From Mycobacterium sp. (lineage in GTDB: Bacteria > Actinomycetota > Actinomycetes > Mycobacteriales > Mycobacteriaceae), in NCBI RefSeq assembly GCF_008709575.1, contig NZ_VYIK01000039.1:1-38463 (forward strand): a stretch of DNA of 38,463 nucleotides. The letters are read 5' to 3'. The notes under the pieces were generated by a model. The model searched no databases, had not been told where the DNA came from, and saw nothing but the letters and a program-made list of their open reading frames with translations. Every line of letters starts with the position of its first letter. The stretch's first letter is position 1. The position numbers and the translations under genes are program-made. Of the stretch, positions 6,198-14,962 are shown piece after piece.

Positions 6198-8782
6198 GGC
6201 ATCACCTCCCGGCCGGGTGAGCGGTTGTGCTCCGCTGCTTTGGTGGTCCAGGGTCGCCAGCCGCCACGGGTCCAGCGTTGCCAGTCGTGGCCGGGGTGTT
6301 CGCGGGCGGCCAGGCACACCCAGTCATTACCGAACAGGTGCTGCAGGATGGGGTTGCGTTCGATCACCATGTCGATGCGTTGCAGTGGCGCCTCGATGAT
6401 GGTCAGCAGACGCATCGGCTCGTGGCCGAAAGACTGGCCGTCGGAAAGTGACTGACGGGGCAAGCCCAGCTGAAGGTCGCCGCCGTGCCCGGCGAGCACA
6501 CCCACGCCGGCGACGACATTGTGAATGGTCTTGGTGCCCGCCCCGAACATTTCCGGTGCCACCGTCGAGAAGTAGTACTGGCAGTTGATCCATTGGGCCA
6601 CCACCATGGGCGCGGTGAGGATGGTTTCCAGCGCGATGCCGTCCGGGTCGACGTCGGCTTGGTAGGAGTGCAAAAAGACGCGGCGCTGCAGGTTCATGCC
6701 CCGGGTGAGCGCGCGGGGCGCCACGATGAAGGCTGCATTGCCGGCCAGTCCCCACTCGGGAAACACCTGGGCCCAGTCCAAGGATCTGCCGGCGACGTGG
6801 CGAGAGGCACGGGCCGGGCAGGCGTTCGCGGGGCCACCCGGAAGCCCCGCGCAGCGCTCGGCTGCCAGCCCGGCGCCGGCTGCCGCGAGATCTGCGATGA
6901 GCCGGCGGACGTCGCGGCTATGGCTGGCCGGAACCAGGTGTCGATCCAACACGGTGACCCGGTCGGTGGCGGTGTCGTGCTGAGCGGCAACAAACCAGGT
7001 GTCGTCGGGAATCGTGATTCCCAGGTCGCGCAATTGCGTTCGGACAACGGCGTCGTTGAGGACTGCCGCAGCGGCGCGGGCGTTGGGGCCTCCCGGCTGC
7101 CCGCCACAGGCTCCGCAGTCCAGCGCCGCCTGGTACGGATTATTCTCGGTGACACTGCCATGCCCACACAGGACGACTAGGCGGGCGAACCGCTCGGTGA
7201 GGCCCATGGTGGTCAGGGCGACTTGCGCGTACAGTGTGCGCCGGGTCAGTTCGACGGTGTCGTTGATCGACAGCACGCCGGGGGCCGGCGGTGCCAGCCG
7301 GTCGCGAAGTCGGCGTCGCAGTGTGCCACTGGCCAGTGGGCTCAGCGTTTTGGCCGCTGCCCACAGACCGGCCACCCACCCCGCCGCTTCAGCCAACGTG
7401 AATGGGGCGATCAGCGCCTGCTTGGCGGAGTGAAATGCCGCCTCGGCGGCGGCGATGACGGCGCTGCCGTTGCGCAGCCGCCGGGCCGCACGCTCGGCAG
7501 ACGGAGCGGGATTCTCCTGAACTTCATGGTCCGGGCGGATCAGCACCGGGCACAGATCGCTCGGTGTGCCGCCGAGCAGGCTGGTGAATCGGATGGCGAC
7601 AGCGAAGAAGCCGGCGAAGCCGAAGGTTTCGTATCCGCCGAGGGCTTCGATGTGGCGCCGCAATCCCTCGGATCGGGTGTCGATGCAGCACACGAGCTGG
7701 ACACGGGCCCGCTCATCGTTTTCCTGCGGGGTCGCGTTCGCCAAGGATCGCAGCAGCGCGTCGCGATAGTGCGCTTCGTAGGCTTGTTGCCAGACCATCT
7801 GTCGTGCTGTGACCGGCAAAGCTGACAAAACCCTTGCAGCGCAACTCAATTCGTTGTCTTTGACGGTGCCGACAGCCAAGGTCCGGGCTAGCATGGCGGC
7901 CCGTTCGCGGGCCGAGGGAGTAGCTGGGTGGACAGCATTGCCCGATCCTGTTCGCGACCATGAGCCGTTGTGCGCCAACAACACTGCTTCGTAGGTCAGT
8001 CGCATGGCAAGATAGTCGAGCAGATCGATGCCGCTGGCGCGTTCAGCAGACCAGCGCACGAGCGCAGCCCATCCCGGAAGCCGCGTCAGATGGGCTTGAA
8101 AATAGGTGATCCGATCGTCTTCAGCCACTCCGAGCTGTTGGAGTGCCCCAAGAGCGGCGTCTTCGGGCCGCTGGGGAAGCTTGCGCAGCGCGGCGCGCGC
8201 GCGCCGGCTCAGCTTGTGATCACCGGGCGCCAGCGCGCACCAGGCCTCGTAGAAGCCGCGGTGGTGGTCGGGCATCGGCCAGCCCGCCGCAGGCGATCCA
8301 AAGTACGCGCCACACCATTTAGCGGCCTGCGCGTCGATCTGGTCGGCCACCTGCGGAGCCATCCGCTCACTGCGGGTGGTGTTGCGTCGGAAAGGTTTCG
8401 GGGCGAGTTCGCCGGTGAGTAAGTCGGCGCGCAACAATTCGGCTGGTGTCATCGTGCGGTTGCCCAGCCGGACCGGTTCCCCGTCGAGCAATGTCGGGTA
8501 GCGCAGTCGTAGCGTCGACTCGAGGTCGGCGTCGGTGATCCGTCCGGCACGGTAGAGCTCGCGGAAGGTCGTTTCGTCGAGCACGCCGGCGCTGCCGTAG
8601 AGATCGCCCGCCCGTCTGATCGCCTGCTCGAAGGGCATGGACTCGAGTCCGGCCAGTGGGTTGACCGCGATGAAGGTCTCCAGCGGATAGTGGGTCGGTA
8701 ACACCCGGGCGGCCAGGTTTACCTCGCTGCGCAGCTGCGCGCGGCGGGTGTCGATAACGACGTCGTCGGCCACCGCAGTCAC
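6179..8782 (-). CDS. dabA: DabA, inorganic-carbon transporter subunit (DUF2309)
   Basis: This 867-residue DUF2309 protein is the cytosolic, carbonic-anhydrase-like subunit of the DAB complex. It is thought to hydrate CO2 to bicarbonate unidirectionally, driven by the ion flux through DabB. The predicted zinc site is present: C366-x-D368-x-R370 (CCIDTRSE), H541 (LCGHGS) and C556 (LDCGACGG). The His-to-Cys spacing of 15 is the same as in Halothiobacillus DabA2. The GTG at 8782 has AGGAG upstream and overlaps the dabB stop as GTGA. The same frame stays open far upstream, but that extension reads the complement of dabB coding potential and is spurious. The PII-like gene overlaps its 3' end. Confidence 0.93.
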   Translation of the reverse strand: MTAVADDVVIDTRRAQLRSEVNLAARVLPTHYPLETFIAVNPLAGLESMPFEQAIRRAGDLYGSAGVLDETTFRELYRAGRITDADLESTLRLRYPTLLDGEPVRLGNRTMTPAELLRADLLTGELAPKPFRRNTTRSERMAPQVADQIDAQAAKWCGAYFGSPAAGWPMPDHHRGFYEAWCALAPGDHKLSRRARAALRKLPQRPEDAALGALQQLGVAEDDRITYFQAHLTRLPGWAALVRWSAERASGIDLLDYLAMRLTYEAVLLAHNGSWSRTGSGNAVHPATPSARERAAMLARTLAVGTVKDNELSCAARVLSALPVTARQMVWQQAYEAHYRDALLRSLANATPQENDERARVQLVCCIDTRSEGLRRHIEALGGYETFGFAGFFAVAIRFTSLLGGTPSDLCPVLIRPDHEVQENPAPSAERAARRLRNGSAVIAAAEAAFHSAKQALIAPFTLAEAAGWVAGLWAAAKTLSPLASGTLRRRLRDRLAPPAPGVLSINDTVELTRRTLYAQVALTTMGLTERFARLVVLCGHGSVTENNPYQAALDCGACGGQPGGPNARAAAAVLNDAVVRTQLRDLGITIPDDTWFVAAQHDTATDRVTVLDRHLVPASHSRDVRRLIADLAAAGAGLAAERCAGLPGGPANACPARASRHVAGRSLDWAQVFPEWGLAGNAAFIVAPRALTRGMNLQRRVFLHSYQADVDPDGIALETILTAPMVVAQWINCQYYFSTVAPEMFGAGTKTIHNVVAGVGVLAGHGGDLQLGLPRQSLSDGQSFGHEPMRLLTIIEAPLQRIDMVIERNPILQHLFGNDWVCLAAREHPGHDWQRWTRGGWRPWTTKAAEHNRSPGREVMPCHTTA

Positions 8783-10362
8783 CGGAGTGCTCCTGTGGGT
8801 TGGCGCGTCAAGAGAAGGGCGGCCGGCCTGGGTCGGGGACGTCTCGCTGGAATATGGCCGGCCACAAGCGCCTTGGTGTAGAGGGCACGCTGCAGTCGGC
8901 CTGCCCACCCGTTGCCTGGCCCTCGGCGCAGCACGGTCAGTGTGCCCAAGATTACGGCAACGGCCGCGATGCCGAGAGGCGCGGCGGAGGGCGCAAGGAC
9001 CGGGGGCAGGTCGGGCGCCAGAAATCCGGTCACGGCGCTGACCAACACGACATAGGCGGTGGCCGCCGCGAACAGTGTCAGGGCACCCGTGAGAGCGGAC
9101 CATACACCCGGATTCCGGGCCAGCCAGCCCGCCAACGCGGCAGCGGCGGTCGCCCAGGCGAAGATCAGCAGGACGCGGGCCGAGCCATGCTCGCCGGTTG
9201 GCGGTCGTACGACGCTGCTCGCTGCGGATAACGCCGCAGCAGGTAGCACCATGGCCGCGACGTGGATCGCCGCCCAGCGGACCGGCGCAAGCGTTGGCGC
9301 GGGTGGGCGCGCCGCCTGGTGGCGCCGCTTGGCTATCGCCGAGCCGGACGACAGGAATAACGTTGCTTTGTAAAAACCGTGGCCCACCAGGTGGAATATC
9401 GCGGCCGCAGACAAACCGAGCCCACAGGTCGAGACCATGAACCCCATCTGGGCCATCGTTGAGTAGACCAACGAACCTTTGATGTCGGATTTGGTGAGCA
9501 TCACCACGCCGCCGTAGACCATGCTCAGCGCGCCGGCGACGAACGCCACCCCCATGGCGATGGCAGATCCGCTGACCAGTGGGCTCAACCGCACCAGAAG
9601 CACCCCGCCGGCGTTGACGACACCGGCGTGCAGCAGCGCGGAGACCGGTGTTGGTGCGGCCAGGGTCGCCGGCAGCCAGCGGTGAAACGGAATTTGCGCC
9701 GATCGCGACAGCGCCGCCACGACGATCAAGCCCGCTGCTGCCATCCGGATCGACGATGATCGCTCGACGCTGTTGTGGCCCAGCGCGAAGAGGCTCACGC
9801 TGCCCCATTGCGGCGCGAGTAGGCCGACAGCCGACCACAACGCGAGATCCCCCGGCACGAATGCTGCCGCTGCCCTGAGGACGCCGTCGCGGGCAGCAGG
9901 CAGCTCCCAGTAGGTTGCCAGCAACAGGCACAGCGCAACGCCGGCCGTCGTCCAGCAAAAAGCCAATCCGAGCAGCGTGCCTGAGGTCATCAGGCCGGCG
10001 GAGGCCGCAGTGAGTACCCCGGTCCCGGCAGTGAACCATCCCGACCGTCTGTCGCAGGCCAGGTAGCGCAGGGCGAAAATCTGCGCGATCGTGCTCACCC
10101 CGTACACCAGCATCAGCAACAGGGCGCTGAGTCGGTCAGCCTCCAGTTGGGCGATCAGGGTGCCGTCGGCCGATCGGAGGGTGCTCGACACCGGCCCGTG
10201 GACGGCCACGTCGATCCCGATCAGCGATGCGCCGACAAACCCCGCGCCGGCGGCTGTCGCGCCCAATCGGCCCACCAGTCGGGGATGCCGAGAGCCGGCG
10301 ACCAGTGCGCACAGGGAACACAGCAGGGGCAAAGTCACAACCCCGACGAGAACGACGCTCAC
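8779..10362 (-). CDS. dabB: DabB, NuoL/MrpA-like membrane subunit of the DAB complex
   Basis: This 527-residue polytopic membrane protein of the proton-conducting antiporter-like (Proton_antipo_M) family has about 13-14 hydrophobic segments. It carries the hallmark SAQIPFHRWLPATLAAPTPV and SALLHAGVVNAGG blocks and a lysine-bearing LTKSDIKGSLVYSTMAQMGFM helix. It is shorter than NuoL and lacks the complex I neighbours. Directly in front of dabA it is the ion-conducting partner that energises CO2 hydration. The start is a GTG about 45 bases downstream of a predicted transcription start. The C-terminal tail is basic. The stop overlaps the dabA start by 4 bases. Confidence 0.92.
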   Translation of the reverse strand: MSVVLVGVVTLPLLCSLCALVAGSRHPRLVGRLGATAAGAGFVGASLIGIDVAVHGPVSSTLRSADGTLIAQLEADRLSALLLMLVYGVSTIAQIFALRYLACDRRSGWFTAGTGVLTAASAGLMTSGTLLGLAFCWTTAGVALCLLLATYWELPAARDGVLRAAAAFVPGDLALWSAVGLLAPQWGSVSLFALGHNSVERSSSIRMAAAGLIVVAALSRSAQIPFHRWLPATLAAPTPVSALLHAGVVNAGGVLLVRLSPLVSGSAIAMGVAFVAGALSMVYGGVVMLTKSDIKGSLVYSTMAQMGFMVSTCGLGLSAAAIFHLVGHGFYKATLFLSSGSAIAKRRHQAARPPAPTLAPVRWAAIHVAAMVLPAAALSAASSVVRPPTGEHGSARVLLIFAWATAAAALAGWLARNPGVWSALTGALTLFAAATAYVVLVSAVTGFLAPDLPPVLAPSAAPLGIAAVAVILGTLTVLRRGPGNGWAGRLQRALYTKALVAGHIPARRPRPRPAALLLTRQPTGALR

Positions 10363-10402
10363 CGGTCTGCACCGTCAGCCGCTGTCGTTGACCCGAGACC
10401 AA

Positions 10403-10440
10403 ACATACGGCGGACATTACGCGATATCAACTACGTATGT
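10403..10440. promoter_or_regulatory. Inverted repeat around the dab -10 box (possible operator)
   Basis: ACATACG (10403-10409) and CGTATGT (10434-10440) form a perfect 7-bp inverted repeat. They flank the -10 box, and the right arm overlaps the -35. The geometry suits a dimeric repressor. No cognate regulator is identified. The nearby winged-helix gene is only a guess. Confidence 0.4.
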
Positions 10441-10443
10441 CAA
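10414..10443 (-). promoter_or_regulatory. Promoter of the dab operon
   Basis: On the minus strand there is a perfect -35 TTGACA (10443-10438), an 18-base spacer and a -10 TAATGT (10419-10414, TANNNT). Transcription would start near 10407, leaving a leader of about 45 bases before the dabB GTG at 10362. The region is conspicuously AT-rich compared with its surroundings. Confidence 0.65.
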
Positions 10444-10514
10444 ACATCACGAAAAGAAATTCGTATTTATAGCCGTGTCGGCCCTGTTCGTCACCGGGTT
10501 TGTGAGAAAGACGC

Positions 10515-11303
10515 TCAGCGCTGCGGCCAGCGCGCGGGGCGCTTTTCGAGGAACGCACACATGCCCTCCTGGGCGTCGTCGGTGTGGGCGTTCATCGCCA
10601 TGACGGCTTTCGCCAGGTCGTAGGCCCGGCGTTCGTCGAGGTCCACCTGGGCGTAAAACGCCTCCTTGCCGAGCCCGACGGTGCGCGGGCTCGACGCGAG
10701 GATGGCGTCGAGTAGGCCGGCGAGCTCGTCGTCGAGCGCTTCCGCCGCGACGACACGGTTCACCAGGCCCCAGTCCAGTGCGGTCCGGGCGTCGATCGCC
10801 CCGCCCGTCAGCAGCATCTCCAGCGCCCGCTTCCGCCCGATTGCGCGGGACAGCGGCACCATCGGGGTCGAGCAGAAAAGCCCGATCTTGACCCCCGGAG
10901 TGGCGAACCGGGCGTCGCGGGCGGCCACGGCGAGATCGCAGGAGGCGACGAGCTGACAGCCCGCCGCGGTGGCCATTCCCTGCACCTTGGCGATCACCGG
11001 TTCGGGGACGCGGTGGATGGTTTCCATGAGCTCGGTGCAGACGTCGAACAGCCGCCGGTAGAACGCGACATCGCGGCCGATCATCTCGCGCAGGTCATGG
11101 CCTGCGGAGAACACGGGGCCGGCCGCGTCGATGACAATCGCCCGCACGTCGGGATTTTCGCTGAGGTGCCGTAGCGCGACCAGCAGCTCCTGCATGAGCT
11201 CCAGGCTGAGCGCATTGCGCTGCCGGGGCCGGTTGAGAGTCAGGCGGCCCACCGCGCCGTCGGCGCCGACGAGGACCGGCACGTCCGCTGTGGGCCTGCT
11301 CAT
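10515..11303 (-). CDS. Crotonase-family protein, ECHDC3-like
   Basis: This 262-residue enoyl-CoA hydratase/isomerase-fold protein has the CoA/oxyanion-hole segments FSAGHDLREM and ATAAGCQLVASCD. Both catalytic glutamates of true hydratases are replaced: Gln117 in the GCQLVASCD block and Gly137 in FATPGVKIGLF. The block ATPGVKIGLFCSTPMV matches the ECHDC3 branch closely. It therefore probably does not hydrate enoyl-CoA in the classic way. Its activity is unknown. The start at 11303 is favoured over 11315 because a TATGCT -10 box lies 7 bases upstream and no Shine-Dalgarno is visible. It follows the DUF190 gene by about 50 bases and precedes dabB by about 150. Confidence 0.85.
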   Translation of the reverse strand: MSRPTADVPVLVGADGAVGRLTLNRPRQRNALSLELMQELLVALRHLSENPDVRAIVIDAAGPVFSAGHDLREMIGRDVAFYRRLFDVCTELMETIHRVPEPVIAKVQGMATAAGCQLVASCDLAVAARDARFATPGVKIGLFCSTPMVPLSRAIGRKRALEMLLTGGAIDARTALDWGLVNRVVAAEALDDELAGLLDAILASSPRTVGLGKEAFYAQVDLDERRAYDLAKAVMAMNAHTDDAQEGMCAFLEKRPARWPQR

Positions 11304-11310
11304 GCAGGCG

Positions 11311-11316
11311 AGCATA
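11311..11316 (-). promoter_or_regulatory. -10 element for leaderless crotonase transcript
   Basis: The minus strand reads TATGCT followed by 7 bases and ATG (11303). This matches the TANNNT pattern at leaderless spacing. The -35 region is poor. Confidence 0.4.
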
Positions 11317-11355
11317 CGTCTGGTCGGTCGAGAAGCAGGTGCCACGTCGGCACAG

Positions 11356-12441
11356 TCAGTAATCGAGCTGCGCGAGCCTGGCGCCGCCGAGCCGTTTCGG
11401 CCCCTCCAGCGATACCGCCGCCGGCACCATCTCACTGGTCACCACACCGTGGCCGGCGGTCAGCTCGTCGACGATGTCGTAACTGCGCACGATCCACTCC
11501 GGTCGGTCGATGATGATCGTGACCACCGGCACCCGCCGCACCAACTGAAAAAGCTTGTCACCGTGCGGTTCATGGTCACCGTGGAATCCCCAGATCCCGC
11601 GCAGCACGGTCGCGCCGCGGGCCATCCCCGACTCCAGCAGCCGGCGGACCAGCGCGCGGTGGATCGGCACGCCGCCGGATCCGGCGGCCTCGCTGGTGTA
11701 CACCATCAGCTTCTGCCACACCGCTCGCCCGTGCTGGTCGCTGGTGGGCAGGTGGTGCGGTCGCTCCACGAACTGCCCTTCGCGTTTGCATAGCCGCACC
11801 CGTTCGACGGTCAGCAGCGGACGAGGGACCGCGGCGTTGAGTTCGGCTACGGCGCTCGACACCTGCGCCGCTGTCCCGATTCCAAGCACCATCATCGGCA
11901 CGTTGACGTTGCGGCTGAAAAACCGGGCCCGATAGCGTTGGCCGTGCGCGGTTCCGTCGACCCCGAGAAAGACTGCGCCAGAGGAGAATCCGTGTCGATA
12001 GAGCAGATCGCACACGGCCCGGTGGGCCGGCAGCCCCGAGACACGCTCCTGGCGGCCGATGTAGACGGTGAGCTTGGCGGCGTCGCGGGCGTCGCTGCCG
12101 GGCAGTGCCCCGCCGCCCAGCCGTGCGCGCTCCACCGTCACCAGACCGCGGTCGGTCATCGCCAGCACGTCGTCGGTCAGGCCGCGGATCTTGGGGGCGA
12201 CGTCGACCGCGGCGACCGTCACCGGCGGATCCTCGGACAGACTCAACGATTCGTCGGTGCGCAGCACGTGACGCGGCCCGAAACTGGCGATGCCGCGCAG
12301 CATCACACTGGTCGCGACCTGCCGGCCGCCGAACAAGTCCAACAAGGCATCGGCCAAGAAAGCCTGTCGCACCGCGGCGTCCGACGCGACGCGCTGACGT
12401 TCGCCGAAATAGGCGGTCAGCTTCAGGTATTCGTCGTTCAT
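11356..12441 (-). CDS. Protein with three DUF190 repeats
   Basis: This 361-residue protein is three tandem copies of the DUF190 (PII-like ferredoxin) domain, at about 5-108, 122-217 and 243-345. Each starts with a KLxxY strand (LKLTAYFGER, KLTVYIGRQE, KLMVYTSEA) and contains a V-x-LRG/LG-x-x-G turn (VMLRGIASFG, VFLGVDGTAHG, TVLRGIWGFHG). DUF190 proteins are PII-like and often sit with crcB, so a role in sensing or assisting fluoride export is plausible but unproven. The ATG at 12441 overlaps the crcB stop as ATGA, which decides this start over one 18 bases upstream. It corresponds in context and size to Rv3071 of M. tuberculosis. Confidence 0.85.
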   Translation of the reverse strand: MNDEYLKLTAYFGERQRVASDAAVRQAFLADALLDLFGGRQVATSVMLRGIASFGPRHVLRTDESLSLSEDPPVTVAAVDVAPKIRGLTDDVLAMTDRGLVTVERARLGGGALPGSDARDAAKLTVYIGRQERVSGLPAHRAVCDLLYRHGFSSGAVFLGVDGTAHGQRYRARFFSRNVNVPMMVLGIGTAAQVSSAVAELNAAVPRPLLTVERVRLCKREGQFVERPHHLPTSDQHGRAVWQKLMVYTSEAAGSGGVPIHRALVRRLLESGMARGATVLRGIWGFHGDHEPHGDKLFQLVRRVPVVTIIIDRPEWIVRSYDIVDELTAGHGVVTSEMVPAAVSLEGPKRLGGARLAQLDY

Positions 12442-12794
12442 AGTCGACCGGCGATCCACTGGCCCAGCAGCGCGGCGGCCAGGCCTGACACCATGCTCAC
12501 CACGACGTTGGCCACGGCAACGACGACCTGACGTTCTTCACCGAGGCGCTGAGTTTCCAGCATCCACGTGGAGAAGGTCGTATAGGAACCGATGAACGCG
12601 GTGTCGGCGATCAGCGCAACGGACCGATTCACGACCAGGCCGCTGATCACCCCGAGCACCGCGGCGCCGCTGATGTTGACCGTCAAGGTTCCGAACGGAA
12701 ACGGCCGCGCCGCCCGGCGGGCGACCGCGCCGTCGACCACGAACCGCAGCACAGCGCCCAGGCCACCGGCCAGCAGCACGCCCAGCCAGATCAT
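12438..12794 (-). CDS. crcB2: FluC/CrcB fluoride channel, second copy
   Basis: This 118-residue protein has four hydrophobic helices. Family motifs are GGLGAVLRF in helix 1, FGTLTVNISGA in helix 2 and GSYTTFSTWMLE in the helix 3 break that lines the fluoride pore. CrcB/FluC proteins form dual-topology dimers that leak fluoride out of the cell. Where two genes are adjacent, as here, they can make a heterodimer of opposite orientation. Its Shine-Dalgarno (AGGAGGAG) lies inside the 50-bp tandem repeat that separates it from crcB1. It is coupled to the DUF190 gene downstream. Confidence 0.93.
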   Translation of the reverse strand: MIWLGVLLAGGLGAVLRFVVDGAVARRAARPFPFGTLTVNISGAAVLGVISGLVVNRSVALIADTAFIGSYTTFSTWMLETQRLGEERQVVVAVANVVVSMVSGLAAALLGQWIAGRL

Positions 12795-12898
12795 CAGCGC
12801 CGCTCCTCCTCATCGCTTCGCTCTGCATCGTCGCCGGCGGGCATCAGCGCCGCTCCTCCTCATCGCTTCGCTCTGCATCGTCGCCGGCGGGCATCAGC
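12792..12898. repeat. Tandem 50-bp repeat of MIRU type, about 2.1 copies
   Basis: Positions 12792-12841 are repeated exactly at 12842-12891, and the first bases of a third copy (CATCAGC) follow to 12898. Read on the minus strand, each unit runs from a TGATG stop/start junction through CGACGATGCAGAGCG to GATGAGGAGGAGCGGCGC and ends at the next TGATG. That organisation, with insertion at a stop/start overlap inside an operon, and the sequence itself match mycobacterial interspersed repetitive units. Each copy contributes a Shine-Dalgarno. Copy number may vary between strains. Confidence 0.88.
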
Positions 12899-13289
12899 CG
12901 ACCGGCACCCGACGCACCAGCGCGGTGGCCAGATGCACCGCGAGCAGTCCCAGCACGATGCTGGCGCAAAGATAGCCGAGGGCCAGGCTGTAGCGGTGGT
13001 GCTCGATCATGGTCAGTGTCTCGACCTGCATGGTGGAAAAGGTGGTCAGACCGCCGCAAAACCCGGTGCCCAGCATCGGACGGCGATAGCTCGACAGCGG
13101 TAGCCGCTCCAGCAGCCGGGTGGTGAAGTAGCCCACCAGAAAGGCGCCGACGATGTTGGCGCCAAACGTGGGCCAGGGCCAGCGGGTCGGGTCGGCGACC
13201 GTGAGCGTGTTCAGGCCGGCGCGGGCGCCGGCACCCAGGCCACCGCCGACAAAGACGGCGGCCAGCTCACGGTAGTCGCGGCCCGCCAC
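12894..13289 (-). CDS. crcB1: FluC/CrcB fluoride channel, first copy
   Basis: This 131-residue, four-helix protein has the CrcB motifs [25 protein letters not shown] and [15 protein letters not shown]. It is the partner of the crcB2 product, and the pair would form a fluoride-exporting dimer in the inner membrane. The GTG start has a TAGGCT -10 box 6 bases upstream and no Shine-Dalgarno, so a leaderless mRNA is likely. There is no room for a fluoride riboswitch, because pgm starts divergently 38 bases away. The stop codon is at the edge of the MIRU-like repeat. Confidence 0.93.
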   Translation of the reverse strand: MAGRDYRELAAVFVGGGLGAGARAGLNTLTVADPTRWPWPTFGANIVGAFLVGYFTTRLLERLPLSSYRRPMLGTGFCGGLTTFSTMQVETLTMIEHHRYSLALGYLCASIVLGLLAVHLATALVRRVPVG

Positions 13290-13295
13290 CCCAGC

Positions 13296-13301
13296 AGCCT
13301 A
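13296..13301 (-). promoter_or_regulatory. -10 element for leaderless crcB1 operon
   Basis: The minus strand reads TAGGCT, 6 bases, then the GTG at 13289. The spacing is that of leaderless mycobacterial promoters. It would drive crcB1-crcB2-DUF190 and possibly the crotonase gene. Confidence 0.5.
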
Positions 13302-13327
13302 TGCGCGACGCCGGCAGAATTGGCGCA

Positions 13328-14958
<1,631 letters not shown>

Positions 14959-14962
<4 letters not shown>

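Noticed and set aside
8783..10039. A continuous frame that would fuse an extra 419 residues to the N-terminus of DabA
   Set aside because: This part is antisense-frame noise over dabB: arginine-rich, no family similarity. The GTG at 8782 has a Shine-Dalgarno and the GTGA overlap with dabB, and gives the normal DabA N-terminus.
13290..13327. Fluoride riboswitch in front of crcB1
   Set aside because: Only 38 bases separate crcB1 from the divergent pgm, and crcB1 looks leaderless, so there is no space for the about 70-base aptamer.
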